A stretch of DNA of 64,000 nt from Caulobacter sp. BP25 (GCF_002737755.1 NZ_PEGH01000017.1:434001-498000); one strand, 5' to 3'; positions 26,025-35,652 are shown, counted from the stretch's first letter. The notes: generated from the letters alone by a model not told the origin. Numbers and translations: made by a program.

Positions 26025-26903
26025 CTACCCTCTGGCGGCGATCGCCTCGGCCACCGCCACCAGGCGTTCGGCCTGCGCCAGATGCAGACGTTCGGCCATC
26101 TTGCCGTCCACCCGCAAGGCGCCTTTGCCAGAATTTTCCGGCGCGTTGAAGGCCGCGATCACCGCGCGGCTCCAGGCGATGTCCTCGGGCGAGGGTGAAA
26201 AGACCCGGTTACAGATCTCAAGGTGCTTGGGGTGGATCAGGGTCTTGCCGTCGAAACCGAAGTCAACGCCCTGGACGCAGACCGCCTCCAGCGCCTCAAG
26301 GTCCTCGATATCGTTGTGGACCCCGTCCAGGATCGTCAGGCCGTGCGCCCGCGCCGCCGCGACCGACAGGGTCAGCAGCGGCAGGAACGGCGCGCGGTCC
26401 GGCGTCTGGCGGGCCCGCATCTCCTTGGCGAAGTCGTTGACACCCATGACCCAGGCCGAAAGGCGCGTGCCGTGGGCGGCCTCGGCCATCTCCCACAGGT
26501 GAAAGGCGGCCTTGGCGGTCTCGATCATCGTCCACAGGCGTGTTGCGGGCGGAGCCGCATGCAGGCGCTGATCGTAGAGGCGCACGTCGGCGGCGTCGTT
26601 GACCTTCGGGACCAGCACCGCGTCCGGCCCAGCCTCGGCCGCCGCCGCCAGATCCTCGGCGCCCCAGGGGGTGTCGAGGCCGTTGACTCGGATCACCACC
26701 TCGCGATCGCCAAAGCCCCCGGCCTGGACCGCCGCCACGGCCGCCTCGCGGGCCGCCGGCTTGGACTCGGGCGCGACGGCGTCCTCCAGGTCCAGGATGA
26801 TCACGTCGGCGGGCAGGGTGCGGGCCTTTTCGACCGCCTTGGCGTTGGAGGCCGGCATGTAGAGGGCGCTGCGGCGCGGGCGGCTGGGAACGGCGATCGT
26901 CAT
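26025..26903 (-). CDS. CitE/HpcH-family CoA ester lyase, malyl-CoA lyase or thioesterase
   Basis: A 292-aa TIM-barrel protein of the HpcH/HpaI/CitE family. RRSALYMPASNAKAVEKAR starts the CoA site, VIILDLEDAVAP holds the metal-binding acid, REVVIRVNGLDTPWG follows, MIETAKAAFHLWEM supplies the second metal Glu, and a GFDGKTLIHPKHLEI block comes late. With mch next door, the best guess is Mcl1 (malyl/beta-methylmalyl-CoA lyase) or Mcl2 ((3S)-malyl-CoA thioesterase) of the ethylmalonyl-CoA pathway. GGAG lies 6-9 bases upstream of the ATG. Confidence 0.84.
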   Translation of the reverse strand: MTIAVPSRPRRSALYMPASNAKAVEKARTLPADVIILDLEDAVAPESKPAAREAAVAAVQAGGFGDREVVIRVNGLDTPWGAEDLAAAAEAGPDAVLVPKVNDAADVRLYDQRLHAAPPATRLWTMIETAKAAFHLWEMAEAAHGTRLSAWVMGVNDFAKEMRARQTPDRAPFLPLLTLSVAAARAHGLTILDGVHNDIEDLEALEAVCVQGVDFGFDGKTLIHPKHLEICNRVFSPSPEDIAWSRAVIAAFNAPENSGKGALRVDGKMAERLHLAQAERLVAVAEAIAARG

Positions 26904-26946
26904 GGAACTCCCCGGATCGGTTTCTAGCTTTGCGGCGAGCTTAGCA

Positions 26947-26963
26947 TTGCTGCGTCGCAGCAA
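26947..26963. promoter_or_regulatory. Perfect 17-bp palindrome, PhaR-type site upstream of the CoA ester lyase gene
   Basis: TTGCTGCG-T-CGCAGCAA is a perfect inverted repeat containing CTGC-N3-GCAG, the recognition pattern described for PhaR of Paracoccus-like bacteria. It lies 44 bases upstream of the CoA ester lyase start, in the gap shared with the divergent DUF2237 gene. Binding by PhaR is inference. Confidence 0.5.
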
Positions 26964-27034
26964 AAGCCTTCCGTTTGGGGCAGGAAGGGCAATAACCGCC
27001 TTGGCGCGCTCTCGGCTTGGCGTAGGATCGGGAC

Positions 27035-27415
27035 ATGACCACGCGATATGACGAGAACGCGAAGAACGTGCTGGGCGGGGAACTGGCCCCCTGCTCGCTG
27101 AACCCGGTGACCGGCTTCTATCGCAATGGCTGCTGCGAGACCGGGCCGCATGACCTGGGCCTGCACACCGTCTGCACGGTGATGACCGAGGATTTCCTGG
27201 CCTTTTCGAAGTCGCGCGGCAACGACCTGTCGACCCCGCGCCCGGATCTGGCCTTTCCGGGCCTGAAGGCCGGCGACCGCTGGTGCCTGTGCGCCGGCCG
27301 CTGGACCGAGGCCCTGGAGGCCGGCATGGCGCCGCAAGTGGTGCTGGAAGCCACCCACGAGGAGATGCTGGCCGTCGCGCCGTTGGGCGTGCTGAAGGAT
27401 CATGCGGTCACCTGA
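27035..27415 (+). CDS. DUF2237 family protein
   Basis: A 126-aa protein that follows the DUF2237 pattern: NVLGGELAPCSLNPVTGFYRNGCCETGPHDLGLHTVC, then LAFSKSRGNDLSTPRP, GDRWCLCAGRW and LEATHEEMLA. Several conserved cysteines (PC, GCC, WCLC) suggest metal binding. The function is unknown. It is divergent from the CoA ester lyase gene. Confidence 0.9.
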   Translation: MTTRYDENAKNVLGGELAPCSLNPVTGFYRNGCCETGPHDLGLHTVCTVMTEDFLAFSKSRGNDLSTPRPDLAFPGLKAGDRWCLCAGRWTEALEAGMAPQVVLEATHEEMLAVAPLGVLKDHAVT

Positions 27416-27428
27416 CACGGCTCCGCCG

Positions 27429-28083
27429 CTTCACGCGGCTTGCCGCTGAAGGGATGGAAAGGACGCGGAGCGCCGGACATCCGTCCGGAGGTTGGAAGTT
27501 AAGTACCGTTTCGACGAAGCCAGACGCTCCGCGCAGTCGTTATCCGGTGAGCCAGCGGGGCGCGGGGTTTTAACCCGCTCCCGACAGTCGGCCCCCGACG
27601 GGCGGGCCAGGGCGACGACCCCGGTCCCGGAACGCCCGGGCGATTTCAGCCCGGACCTGTCGCGCCGCCGAAGTCTTCACCGCCCCCTAAGGGAAGGATT
27701 TGGGGCCTCGTCCCGATGTTTCAGGGAGCCCGCACCTGGATCCGCCGCGAAGACGCCTTTCCGAAGAAAGACCGGCGAGCGCTTCCCGCTCGACCACCCC
27801 CGACAGCCGTCACGATCGCCGGCCGGACGTCCCTTCCAAGCCATCGGGTGAGAAGAAGTATGGAGCGGGATTCAACGCGGATGATCCAGCGGCGTGTAAA
27901 AGTGAGAAGTGATTGAAATCATTCGATTCGATTCCGGATACGCGGATGATACAGAGCTGTGAACGCTCGTACTTGCCCCCTCCGCGCTGGCGCGCTCCTC
28001 CCCCGGAGGGGGAAGAAGGCTCGCGCTTCCTTCTGCCCCCTTTGGGGGCGGACGACCACGCAAAGCGTGGTCAGGTGGGGGCC
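27429..28083 (+). repeat. Long composite intergenic repeat, copy A
   Basis: A non-coding block of about 655 bases that recurs at 45898-46510 in the same orientation. A 5' part (27429-27546) and a 3' part (27857-28083) are closely similar between copies, while the middle of about 300 bases has diverged. The 5' part folds: GCGGAGCG at 27463 pairs with CGCTCCGC at 27523, with an inner CCGGAC-ATCC-GTCCGG stem. The 3' part has CCCCCTCC/GGAGGGGG and GACCACGC/GCGTGGTC hairpins. Open frames here are not shared between copies in a consistent way, so I read it as non-coding. Confidence 0.75.
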
Positions 28084-28174
28084 AGCGGCGGTGGCCGATG
28101 CGCTCTCAGCGAGTTGACCCCGCCCGCGATCCTCCCTCACATGGCGCCGTTCAATACGAAGAGGTCTGAACCCC

Positions 28175-28783
28175 ATGCGTCGTCTCGCCCTTGTCGCCGC
28201 CGCCCTGGCCACTTTCTCATTGGCGGCTTGCAACAAGGCGCCCGCCTCCAACGCGATGGCCGACGACATGAGCCTGGGAAACAAGGACGCCAAGATCACG
28301 GTCGTTGAATACGCCTCGGTGGGCTGTCCGGTCTGCGCGGCCTGGCAAAAGGAGGTCTATCCGGCCTTCAAGGCCAAATATATCGACACCGGCAAGGTGC
28401 GTTACGTCTTCCGCGAGATGCTGGTCGGCGGCGGCTCGGAGGTGACAGTGGCGTCGGCGGGTTTCCTGCTGGCCCGCTGCGCCGGTCAGGACAAATACTT
28501 CCCAGTGGTCGACGCGGTGTTCGCCAGCCAGCCGGCCGTGTTCAATACGCCGCGCGAAACCCTGCTGGAGATCGCCAAGTCGTCGGGCCTGACCGAGGAC
28601 CAGTTCACCCAGTGCGTGACCGACGAGGCCCAGATCAAGGCGCTGAATGAACGGGTCCAGCGCAACGCCCGCGAAAACGACGTCAGCGCCACCCCGACCT
28701 TCGAGATCAACGGCCGCCAGATGCAGCCCGGCTATCATTCGCTGGCCGAGATCGACGCGGCGATCGAGACTGCCGGTAAGTAA
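28175..28783 (+). CDS. DsbA-like thioredoxin-fold lipoprotein
   Basis: A 202-aa protein with a lipoprotein signal (lipobox LAAC, Cys19) and a DsbA/DSBA-like thioredoxin fold. The redox motif is CPVC at 51-54 and the cis-proline loop reads SATPTFEING near residue 175. It likely oxidises or isomerises periplasmic disulfides while anchored in the membrane. GAGG lies about 10 bases upstream. Downstream are two palindromic repeats. Confidence 0.88.
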   Translation: MRRLALVAAALATFSLAACNKAPASNAMADDMSLGNKDAKITVVEYASVGCPVCAAWQKEVYPAFKAKYIDTGKVRYVFREMLVGGGSEVTVASAGFLLARCAGQDKYFPVVDAVFASQPAVFNTPRETLLEIAKSSGLTEDQFTQCVTDEAQIKALNERVQRNARENDVSATPTFEINGRQMQPGYHSLAEIDAAIETAGK

Positions 28784-28787
28784 TCCC

Positions 28788-28839
28788 TAGAGCATTTTCC
28801 GATAAGTGTGAAACGGTTATCGGATCGAAAAATGCTCTA
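28788..28839. repeat. Palindromic intergenic element (52 nt)
   Basis: TAGAGCATTTT and AAAATGCTCTA are perfect 11-bp outer arms, and CCGATAA/TTATCGG forms an inner stem around GTGTGAAACGG. The layout matches the elements at 53.0 and 55.6 kb. It may act as a terminator for the DsbA-like gene. Confidence 0.75.
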
Positions 28840-28853
28840 AACTTTTGAATTAT

Positions 28854-28900
28854 AGCCCTTTTTATCCGATCTGATTGATCCAATCAGATCGGAAAGGGCT
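28854..28900. repeat. Palindromic element abutting the glnD stop
   Basis: Outer arms AGCCCTTT/AAAGGGCT enclose a perfect 11-bp stem CCGATCTGATT/AATCAGATCGG with a 5-base loop. It directly follows the glnD stop on the minus strand and could terminate that transcript. Confidence 0.75.
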
Positions 28901-31722
28901 CTAGCGCGCCACGCTGGCGCGGGCCCGTCGCAGGCCAGGCCGGGCGGCGGGCGCGCTGGCTTCGTTCTGCTCCAGGGCGTCCAGCAAATCGGCCTTCAGC
29001 GCGTTGATCCGGCGTGTCTCGGTGATCTTCTCACCCTGCGCGGTCTGGACATAGAAGGCGTCAACCGCCCGCTCGCCATAGCCGTCGATGTGGGCCGACT
29101 GGATCGACAGGCCGCTGTCAGCGAGACTCTTGGCCAGAGCGTGCAGCAGGCCAGGCCGATCACGCCCAGAGGCCTCGACCACCGTGGCGTCGTCCGAGGC
29201 GTCGTTGTCGACCGTGACGCTGGGCGCGATGGCGAAGGCCGCCGCCCGGGACTGGTCGGCGCCGCGACGGGGCTCAACCGCCAGGGGCTCGCCTCGCCCG
29301 GCCGCTTCCAGAGCATCGGCCAGACGGCGCAAGGCGCGCGGATTCTCGCAGCCCAGCGGCGCGCCGGTGGCGTCCTGAACATAGAAGACATCCAGAGCCT
29401 GGCCGTGGCGTGACGTGAAGACCCGGGCGCCGACCACGTTGCCGCCCAGGGACGAGATGGTCAGGGCAAGGTCGGCGAACAGGCCTTGGCGGTCCTTGGC
29501 GGCGACAACGATCTCGGACGCGTTCTGGCCGGAGCGCACCCGCCCCTCGGCGGCCGCGCCGCCCTGGGCGGCGGCCCGGCGCGCTAGGACCGCGTGCTCG
29601 AGCAGGTCTTCCTGCGAAAAGGCGCTGAAATAGGCGTTCTCCATCGCCGCGACCCAGCTCCCGGCGTCGGGGTCGGCTTCCAGCAAGGCTGCCCGCGCCG
29701 CCTCGGCGGCCGCCTCCTGGTGACGCTGGACATTGGCGGCGGCGTCGCTGCCGCGCCCGCCCCGGAACACCGCCTCGGTGGCGTTATAGAGCTCGCGCAG
29801 CAGCTGACCCTTCCAGCCGTTCCACACCCCCGGCCCGACGGCGCGGATGTCGGCGACGGTGATGACGAGCAGGAGACGCAGGCGTTCGGGATTCTCGACG
29901 ATGCGAGCAAAGGCAGCCACCGTCCCTGGATCTGAAACGTCGCGCTTCTGGGCGAAATCGCTCATCACCAGGTGGTTTTCGACCAGCCAGGCGACCAGCT
30001 CGACCTTGCTGCGCTCGACGCCCAGGCGCTCGCAGGCGCTGCGGGCCGAGCGTGCGCCGGCCTTCTCCTGTCCGCCCACGCCGCCCTTGCCGGTATCGTG
30101 CAGCAGCATAGCCAGGAACAGGGCCTCTCGGTCCTCGATCAGGGGCATGATCGAGACGGCCAGCGGGTGGTCGTCGGCCAAGCGCCCAGCGGCGATATCC
30201 CCGATCACGCCGACGGCGCGCAGGGTGTGCTCGTCCACCGTGTACGAGTGGTACATGTTGAACTGCATCTGGGCGACGACCCGCCCGAACTCCGGAATGA
30301 AGCGCCCCAGCACCCCGGCGTCGTTCATCAGGGTCAGGGTGCGATAGCTGCGCTTGCCGCGCGCCAGGAGGTCGAGGAACGCCCGGCAGGCCTCGGGGTC
30401 GCGTCGGACCTTGGAGGTGATCAAGGCCAGGCTTCGCGTCACCGCCGTGAAGGCGTCGGGATGCAGATCAAGGTCGCGCTCATCGGCGATCTTGAACAGG
30501 CGGATCAGGTTGACCGGATCAGCCTCGAAGATCTCCGGCCCCTCGATGTTCAGCCGGCCGCCATCCTCGAAGAAGCCGTCGACCTCCAGCGCCTTGCGCT
30601 TGGGGCGACCGCCCGGCAGGAACCGTGAGATGCCCTTAGGCTCGTGCTTGAAATGCTCGGCCTCCAGCTTGGCCGAGAAGGCGCGGGTCAGGGCCCCGAC
30701 CTCCTTGGCGATCAGGAAGTAGCGACGCATGAAGCGCTCGACAGCTGGCGCGTCGCCCCGGTCGCCATAGCCCATGCGCCGGGCGATCTCCGGCTGCAGG
30801 TCGAAGGTCAGCCGCTCTTCGGGCCGTCCCGTCGTGAAATGCAGGTGGGCCCGCACCGCGTGCAGGAAATCGAAGGCGCGGATGAAGGCCTTGGTCTCGC
30901 GGGTCGAGAACACCTCCAGCTTGAAGACGTCCTCGGGCCGGTCGACGGGGTGCAGATACTCGGCGATCCACATCAGGGTGTGAAGGTCGCGAAGCCCCCC
31001 TTCCCCTCCTTGACGTTGGGCTCGACCATGTAGCGGCTGGCGCCGGCGCGGGCCTGGCGATCGTCGCGCTCCTTCAGCTTGGCGGCGACGAACTGGGCGC
31101 CCGTGCCCTTCATCACCTCGTCGCGGAAACGGCGCTTGAGGTCATCGGCCAGACGCTCGTCGCCGGTCAGGCGGCGGGCCTCCAGGATCGAGGTGCGGAT
31201 CGTGAAGTCTTCCTTCGACAGCCGCACGCACTCCTCGATCGTCCGCGAGGCGTGGCCGACCTTGAAGCCCAGATCCCACAGCGCATAGAGCATGTACTCG
31301 ATTACGCTCTCGGCGTGCGGCGTCTGCTTGTAGGGCCGCAGGAACAGCAGGTCGATGTCGCTGAACGGCGCCAGGGTGGCGCGGCCGTAGCCGCCCACGG
31401 CCAGCAGGCACAGGCGCTCGCCCTCGGTCGGGTTGCGGGCGCGGAAAACGTGGACGGTCGTGAAATCGTAGAGGGCGGTGATCACCTCGTCGGTGACACC
31501 TGAGAGCAGGCGGGCGGTCTCGACGCCGCTGGCCCCGTTCTCCAGCCGCTCCTTGGCGATCATCCGGCCGCGAAACAGCGCCTGCTTGAGGATGGCGATC
31601 GCGCTTGAGCGCTGCTCGGCTTCATTGCCGATCGAGTCGAGAGCGGCGGCGGACAGACGCGCACGAAGCGCGTGACCGTCGACGACGTGTTCCAGGCGGG
31701 TGGGGCGAAGGCGACGGGGCAT
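28901..31722 (-). pseudogene. glnD: PII uridylyltransferase GlnD, apparent frameshift
   Basis: The nitrogen sensor that uridylylates PII proteins. The first part (31722 down to about 31000) carries the nucleotidyltransferase motif GGYGRATLAPFSDIDLL and ends in a premature TGA just after VEPNVKEGKGG. The rest (28901-30973) continues with MWIAEYLHPVD, an HD domain (MLLHDTGKG) and two C-terminal ACT domains. At 30995-31000 the coding strand has six Gs; a seventh would restore GKGGLRDLHTLMWIAE and a 940-aa protein, the usual Caulobacter length. This is either a sequencing error in a homopolymer or a real disruption. The N-terminal start is MPRRLRPTRLEHV at 31722. Confidence 0.88.
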
Positions 31723-31801
31723 GTGGATTATATGGGTACCATAGCGTGACAGCCAAAAGTGGAAGCCGGTTTTGGCGACCGTCACGCGTCCACTAAAGAC
31801 T

Positions 31802-34516
31802 CTAGGCCCTCAGCAGACCTTTAAGACGATAGAGCGCTTCCAGGGCCTCGCGGGGGCTCATGCCGTCAACATCGAGGTCCTCCAGCGAGGTCTCGACCGC
31901 GCTGGGCGCCGCCTTGGCGGGCGCCCCCATGGACGTCGAGGCGACCGCCTGGCTCATGGCGAACAGCGGCAGGTCATCCAGCCTGGCCGGCGACTGGTCC
32001 TTGCTCTCCAGGCGATCAAGCACCTCGCGGGCGCGAGCGACCACCGGCATCGGCACGCCGGCCAGCTTGGCGACCTGAACGCCGTAGGAGCGATCGGCGG
32101 GACCCGAGACGGCCTCGTGCAGGAAGACGAGGTCGCCGTTCCACTCCTTGGCCCGCAGGGAGAGGTTGGAGACGTGAGCCATCCGCTCCTCCAGCGTCGC
32201 CAGCTCGTGATAGTGCGTGGCGAACAGGGCCCGGCAGCGGTTGGTGTCGTGCAGGGCCTCGGCGCAGGCCCAGGCGATGGCCAGACCGTCATAGGTCGCC
32301 GTGCCCCGGCCGATCTCGTCCAGGATCACCAGCGAGCGCGGCCCGGCCTGGGTCAGAATGGCGGCGGTCTCGACCATCTCCATCATGAAGGTCGAGCGGC
32401 CTCGGGCCAGATCATCGCCCGCGCCGACGCGGCTGAACAGGCGATCAACCACGCCCAGCCGGAAGCTGGCGGCCGGCACATAGCAGCCCGACTGCGCCAG
32501 GATGGCCAGCAGCGCGTTCTGCCGGAGGAAGGTCGACTTACCGGCCATGTTCGGACCGGTGACGATCGACAGGCGCGGTCCCGTCTCCCCGGCTGCGTCC
32601 AGGCTGCAGTCGTTGGGCGTGTAGGGCTCGCCGGCGCGCTTGACGGCGGCCTCGACCACCGGGTGGCGAGCGCCCCTGGCGTCGAAGGCGTAGGAGCGGT
32701 CGACGATCGGGCGCACCGCGCCGGCGTCCTCGGCCCATTCGGCCAGGGCGGAGGCGACGTCAATCCGCGCTAGCGCCTCGGCGGCGATCTGGATGGCGTC
32801 GGCCAACAGGCGAGCCTGCTCGCGCCAGTCCTCGAAGGCGGCGACCTCCATGGCCAGGGCCCGCTCGGCGGCCTGGGCGATGCGGGCGTCGAGATCAGCC
32901 AGCTCCACCGTGGTGAAGCGAACCTGGTTCGCCAGGGTCTGGCGGTGGATGAAGGTCGCGTTCAGCGGCGGCTGAAAGAGGGGGTCGGCCTTGCCGGCCG
33001 TGGCCTCGACGAAATAGCCCAGCACGCCGTTGTGGCGGATCTTCAGCGGCACGCCGCTTTCGGCCATCAGCTGGGCTTCCAGCGCGATGATGACCTTGCG
33101 GCTGTCGTCGCGCAGGCCGCGGGCCTGGTCCAGCTCGGGCCGCACGCCGGCGGCGACAAAGCCGCCGTCGCGGGCCAGGGCCGGCAGGTCGGGGCCAAGA
33201 CCCTGCTCCAGGACGTTCAGGAACTGCGACAGGCCATCGTGCAGCGAGGGCGTCAGGGCCTTAAAGGCGTGCTCCAGCTCGAACGGCGGCGGCGACAGCG
33301 GGTCGGGCGAGCCGCCCGCCATGCCGGCCAGGCGCTCGCCGACCTTCAAAGTGTCGCGGATGCAGCCGAGGTCGCGCGGACCGCCTCGGCCCAGCGCCAA
33401 GCGCGACAGAGCGCGGGCCATGTCGCCGGCGCCCTTCAGCACCTCGCGCAGACGCTGGCGCAGCTGGCGGTGCTCGACGAACCATTCGACGGCGTCCAGG
33501 CGCTGGTCGATGGCGGCGGGATCCAGCAGCGGGCGGGCCAGGCGCGAAGCCAGCATCCGCGCGCCGCCGGCGGTCACCGTGCGGTCGATGGCGGCCAGCA
33601 GCGAGCCGTTGCGGTCCCCCGTCTGGGTGCGGTCGATCTCAAGACTGCCGCGCGTAGCCGGGTCGATGGCCATAACGTCGGCGTCGGCGGCGCGGCGCGG
33701 CGCACGGAGCGCGGGCAGCTTGCCGGCCTGGGTCATCTCCAGGTGGGCGGCGATCAGGCCCAGGGCCCCGATCTCGGCCGGCGACAGACCGCCGAAGCCA
33801 TCCAGGGTCTCGACGCCATAGAGGCGCTTCACGCGGGCTTCGGAGGCCTGCGGCTCGGACAGGGCCGAGGGCATCGGCTGCACCAGGCCGCCGCAGATTT
33901 TCAGGGTCTGGGAGAGGGCGTCGTCGGACAGCAGACGGTCGGCGACCAGGGTCTCGGACGGCGCCAGGGCCGCCAGGATCGGCGCGACAGCTTCCTTGGC
34001 CAGGGCGAAGACCTCGACCTCGCCGGTCGACAGCTCGACCGAGGCCACGGCCGCTTGGCCCGCGCGGATGGCGACGGCCGCAAGACGATTGGCGCCCCGG
34101 GCGTCCAGCAGGCCATCCTCGGTCAGGGTGCCCGGCGTGACCACGCGGACGATGTCGCGGCGGACCACCGACTTGGAGCCGCGCTTCTTAGCCTCGGCGG
34201 GGTCTTCCATCTGCTCGCAGACGGCGACCTTGAAGCCCAGGCGGATCAGCTTGGACAGATAGGCCTCGGCCGCGTGCTGCGGCACGCCCGCCATCGGGAT
34301 CGGCTGGCCGTTGTGCGTGCCCCGGAACGTCTGGCTGATCCCCAAGGCGGCGGCGGCCTTATAGGCGTCGTCGAAGAACAGCTCGTAGAAGTCGCCCATG
34401 CGAAAGAAGATCAGCGCATCGGGCTGGCGCGCCTTCATCTCGAAGAACTGCTGCATCACCGGCGTCGCGCCGGTGGGGTCGAGCGTAGCGGCTGGGGGCG
34501 AGGCGTGAGCGTTCAT
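31802..34516 (-). CDS. mutS: DNA mismatch repair protein MutS
   Basis: A 904-aa mismatch sensor ATPase. The mismatch-reading Phe-x-Glu loop is in FFRMGDFYELFFDDA near residue 38. The Walker A motif is TGPNMAGKSTFLRQNALLA near 655, followed by the DEIGRGTATYDGLAIAWA signature. The C-terminal dimerisation segment is present. Length fits alphaproteobacterial MutS. It lies upstream of glnD on the same strand with a 79-base gap. Confidence 0.96.
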   Translation of the reverse strand: MNAHASPPAATLDPTGATPVMQQFFEMKARQPDALIFFRMGDFYELFFDDAYKAAAALGISQTFRGTHNGQPIPMAGVPQHAAEAYLSKLIRLGFKVAVCEQMEDPAEAKKRGSKSVVRRDIVRVVTPGTLTEDGLLDARGANRLAAVAIRAGQAAVASVELSTGEVEVFALAKEAVAPILAALAPSETLVADRLLSDDALSQTLKICGGLVQPMPSALSEPQASEARVKRLYGVETLDGFGGLSPAEIGALGLIAAHLEMTQAGKLPALRAPRRAADADVMAIDPATRGSLEIDRTQTGDRNGSLLAAIDRTVTAGGARMLASRLARPLLDPAAIDQRLDAVEWFVEHRQLRQRLREVLKGAGDMARALSRLALGRGGPRDLGCIRDTLKVGERLAGMAGGSPDPLSPPPFELEHAFKALTPSLHDGLSQFLNVLEQGLGPDLPALARDGGFVAAGVRPELDQARGLRDDSRKVIIALEAQLMAESGVPLKIRHNGVLGYFVEATAGKADPLFQPPLNATFIHRQTLANQVRFTTVELADLDARIAQAAERALAMEVAAFEDWREQARLLADAIQIAAEALARIDVASALAEWAEDAGAVRPIVDRSYAFDARGARHPVVEAAVKRAGEPYTPNDCSLDAAGETGPRLSIVTGPNMAGKSTFLRQNALLAILAQSGCYVPAASFRLGVVDRLFSRVGAGDDLARGRSTFMMEMVETAAILTQAGPRSLVILDEIGRGTATYDGLAIAWACAEALHDTNRCRALFATHYHELATLEERMAHVSNLSLRAKEWNGDLVFLHEAVSGPADRSYGVQVAKLAGVPMPVVARAREVLDRLESKDQSPARLDDLPLFAMSQAVASTSMGAPAKAAPSAVETSLEDLDVDGMSPREALEALYRLKGLLRA

Positions 34517-34583
34517 CGCCCCGGAAACTACAGAGCGTCGCGGGCGCCGTTAAGGGGCGGCGTTAAGGTTTTCCGGGGATGGA

Positions 34584-34610
34584 AACCTGCCGTTCCCGGA
34601 ACGACAGGTT
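34584..34610 (-). terminator. Hairpin terminator after the RhuM-family gene
   Basis: AACCTG-CCGTTCC and GGAACG-ACAGGTT form a long stem (one wobble pair) directly after the stop of the RhuM-family gene. It is a plausible intrinsic terminator without a strong T-run. Confidence 0.6.
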
Positions 34611-34611
34611 C

Positions 34612-35652
34612 TCACCGTCGGCGTGGCTTCGGGAGAGCCTGGTCTGCCGCCTTCAGTTGAGCCAGAGCGCGATCCGCCTCTTCCTTCCGCGCCAGCCTGC
34701 GCGCTTCGTCGAACCGCCTATATTCCGCCTTGGCACGGGCTTCGGCCTCGTCGTGGCGGATCGAGCCGCCATGGTTCAACACGACGCGGTTAAGACTGGC
34801 CAGTTGCTGATCGAGCAGCTGTGAGGCCTGCTCCATCAGAACCAGACGGCCGATGTCCAACTGGTCCTCGAAAATGCTGAGCAAAATATCCGTCAGCCGA
34901 TTGAGCTCCTTTAGCTCGGTCGGCGCGAGATAGTTCTTCGCGATCACGGCGTCCGCCTGCCGGATCTGGTCTTTAGGCCAGCTCCTCAGGCCCATGTCGG
35001 GCGCATCGGCGTCGGCGCGCTCGCCGAGAACTTCGGACGGCGTGCGGTTTACCACGGCATAGAACAGCTTGGCCTGGGTACGCTGATAGAACTGCAGCGC
35101 CACTGGCGAGTTCGGCTCGTAGTCCTGGCACATGGCGCAGATACGCCGAAGCTCGGCATAGACGTTCGCCTCGGACGCACGGATGTCGCGGATGATCTCG
35201 CGAAGTTCGCGAACGCGATCCAGTTCACCCGGCGCCTTCAGCCGCTCGACATCGACAACGAAGCCTCTGGTGGCGAAGCGGACCAGGACACTCGTCGCCC
35301 ATTTGCGAAACAGCGTCGCTTGAGCGGAACTGACCCGGTAGCCGACCGAGATCACCATATCGAGGCTGTAGAGCGAGACCGGCTTGGTCGACCGAGCAAT
35401 GTGCATAAATTGCACATTGCTCTCCTCTTCGAGTTCGCCCTCTTCAAGGATATTGGTGATGTGGCGCGCCACAACGGAAACGTCGCGCCCGAACAACTGC
35501 GCCATCTGCGCGCGGGTCATCCAAAGCGCATCACCTTCATAACGAAGCTCAACCTGAGCTCCGTTCGCAGTGGCGTAGATCAGAAAACGGTGACCGGTAT
35601 CAGCGTCTTCGACGAGGGTGACGGGCGCGGCGATGTCAGACTCGTTGCTCAT
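34612..35652 (-). CDS. RhuM-family protein
   Basis: A 346-aa member of the RhuM (virulence-associated) family. The N-terminal half has a DNA-binding-like segment WMTRAQMAQLFGRDVSVVARHITNILEEGEL, followed by SLDMVISVGYRVSSAQATLFRKWAT, the most conserved block. The C-terminal third is a charged coiled coil. These genes are often on pathogenicity or defence islands; the biochemical role is not established. It sits between mutS and dnaJ, and its slightly lower GC and patchy distribution suggest acquisition. Confidence 0.86.
   Translation of the reverse strand: MSNESDIAAPVTLVEDADTGHRFLIYATANGAQVELRYEGDALWMTRAQMAQLFGRDVSVVARHITNILEEGELEEESNVQFMHIARSTKPVSLYSLDMVISVGYRVSSAQATLFRKWATSVLVRFATRGFVVDVERLKAPGELDRVRELREIIRDIRASEANVYAELRRICAMCQDYEPNSPVALQFYQRTQAKLFYAVVNRTPSEVLGERADADAPDMGLRSWPKDQIRQADAVIAKNYLAPTELKELNRLTDILLSIFEDQLDIGRLVLMEQASQLLDQQLASLNRVVLNHGGSIRHDEAEARAKAEYRRFDEARRLARKEEADRALAQLKAADQALPKPRRR

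Noticed and set aside
27492-27912. Open frames in the long repeat, copy A
   Set aside because: The short peptide similarity to copy B follows from nucleotide conservation; no frame spans both copies.
32945-34660. Long plus-strand open frame (571 aa) over mutS
   Set aside because: It is antisense to mutS with low-complexity composition and no recognisable domain.
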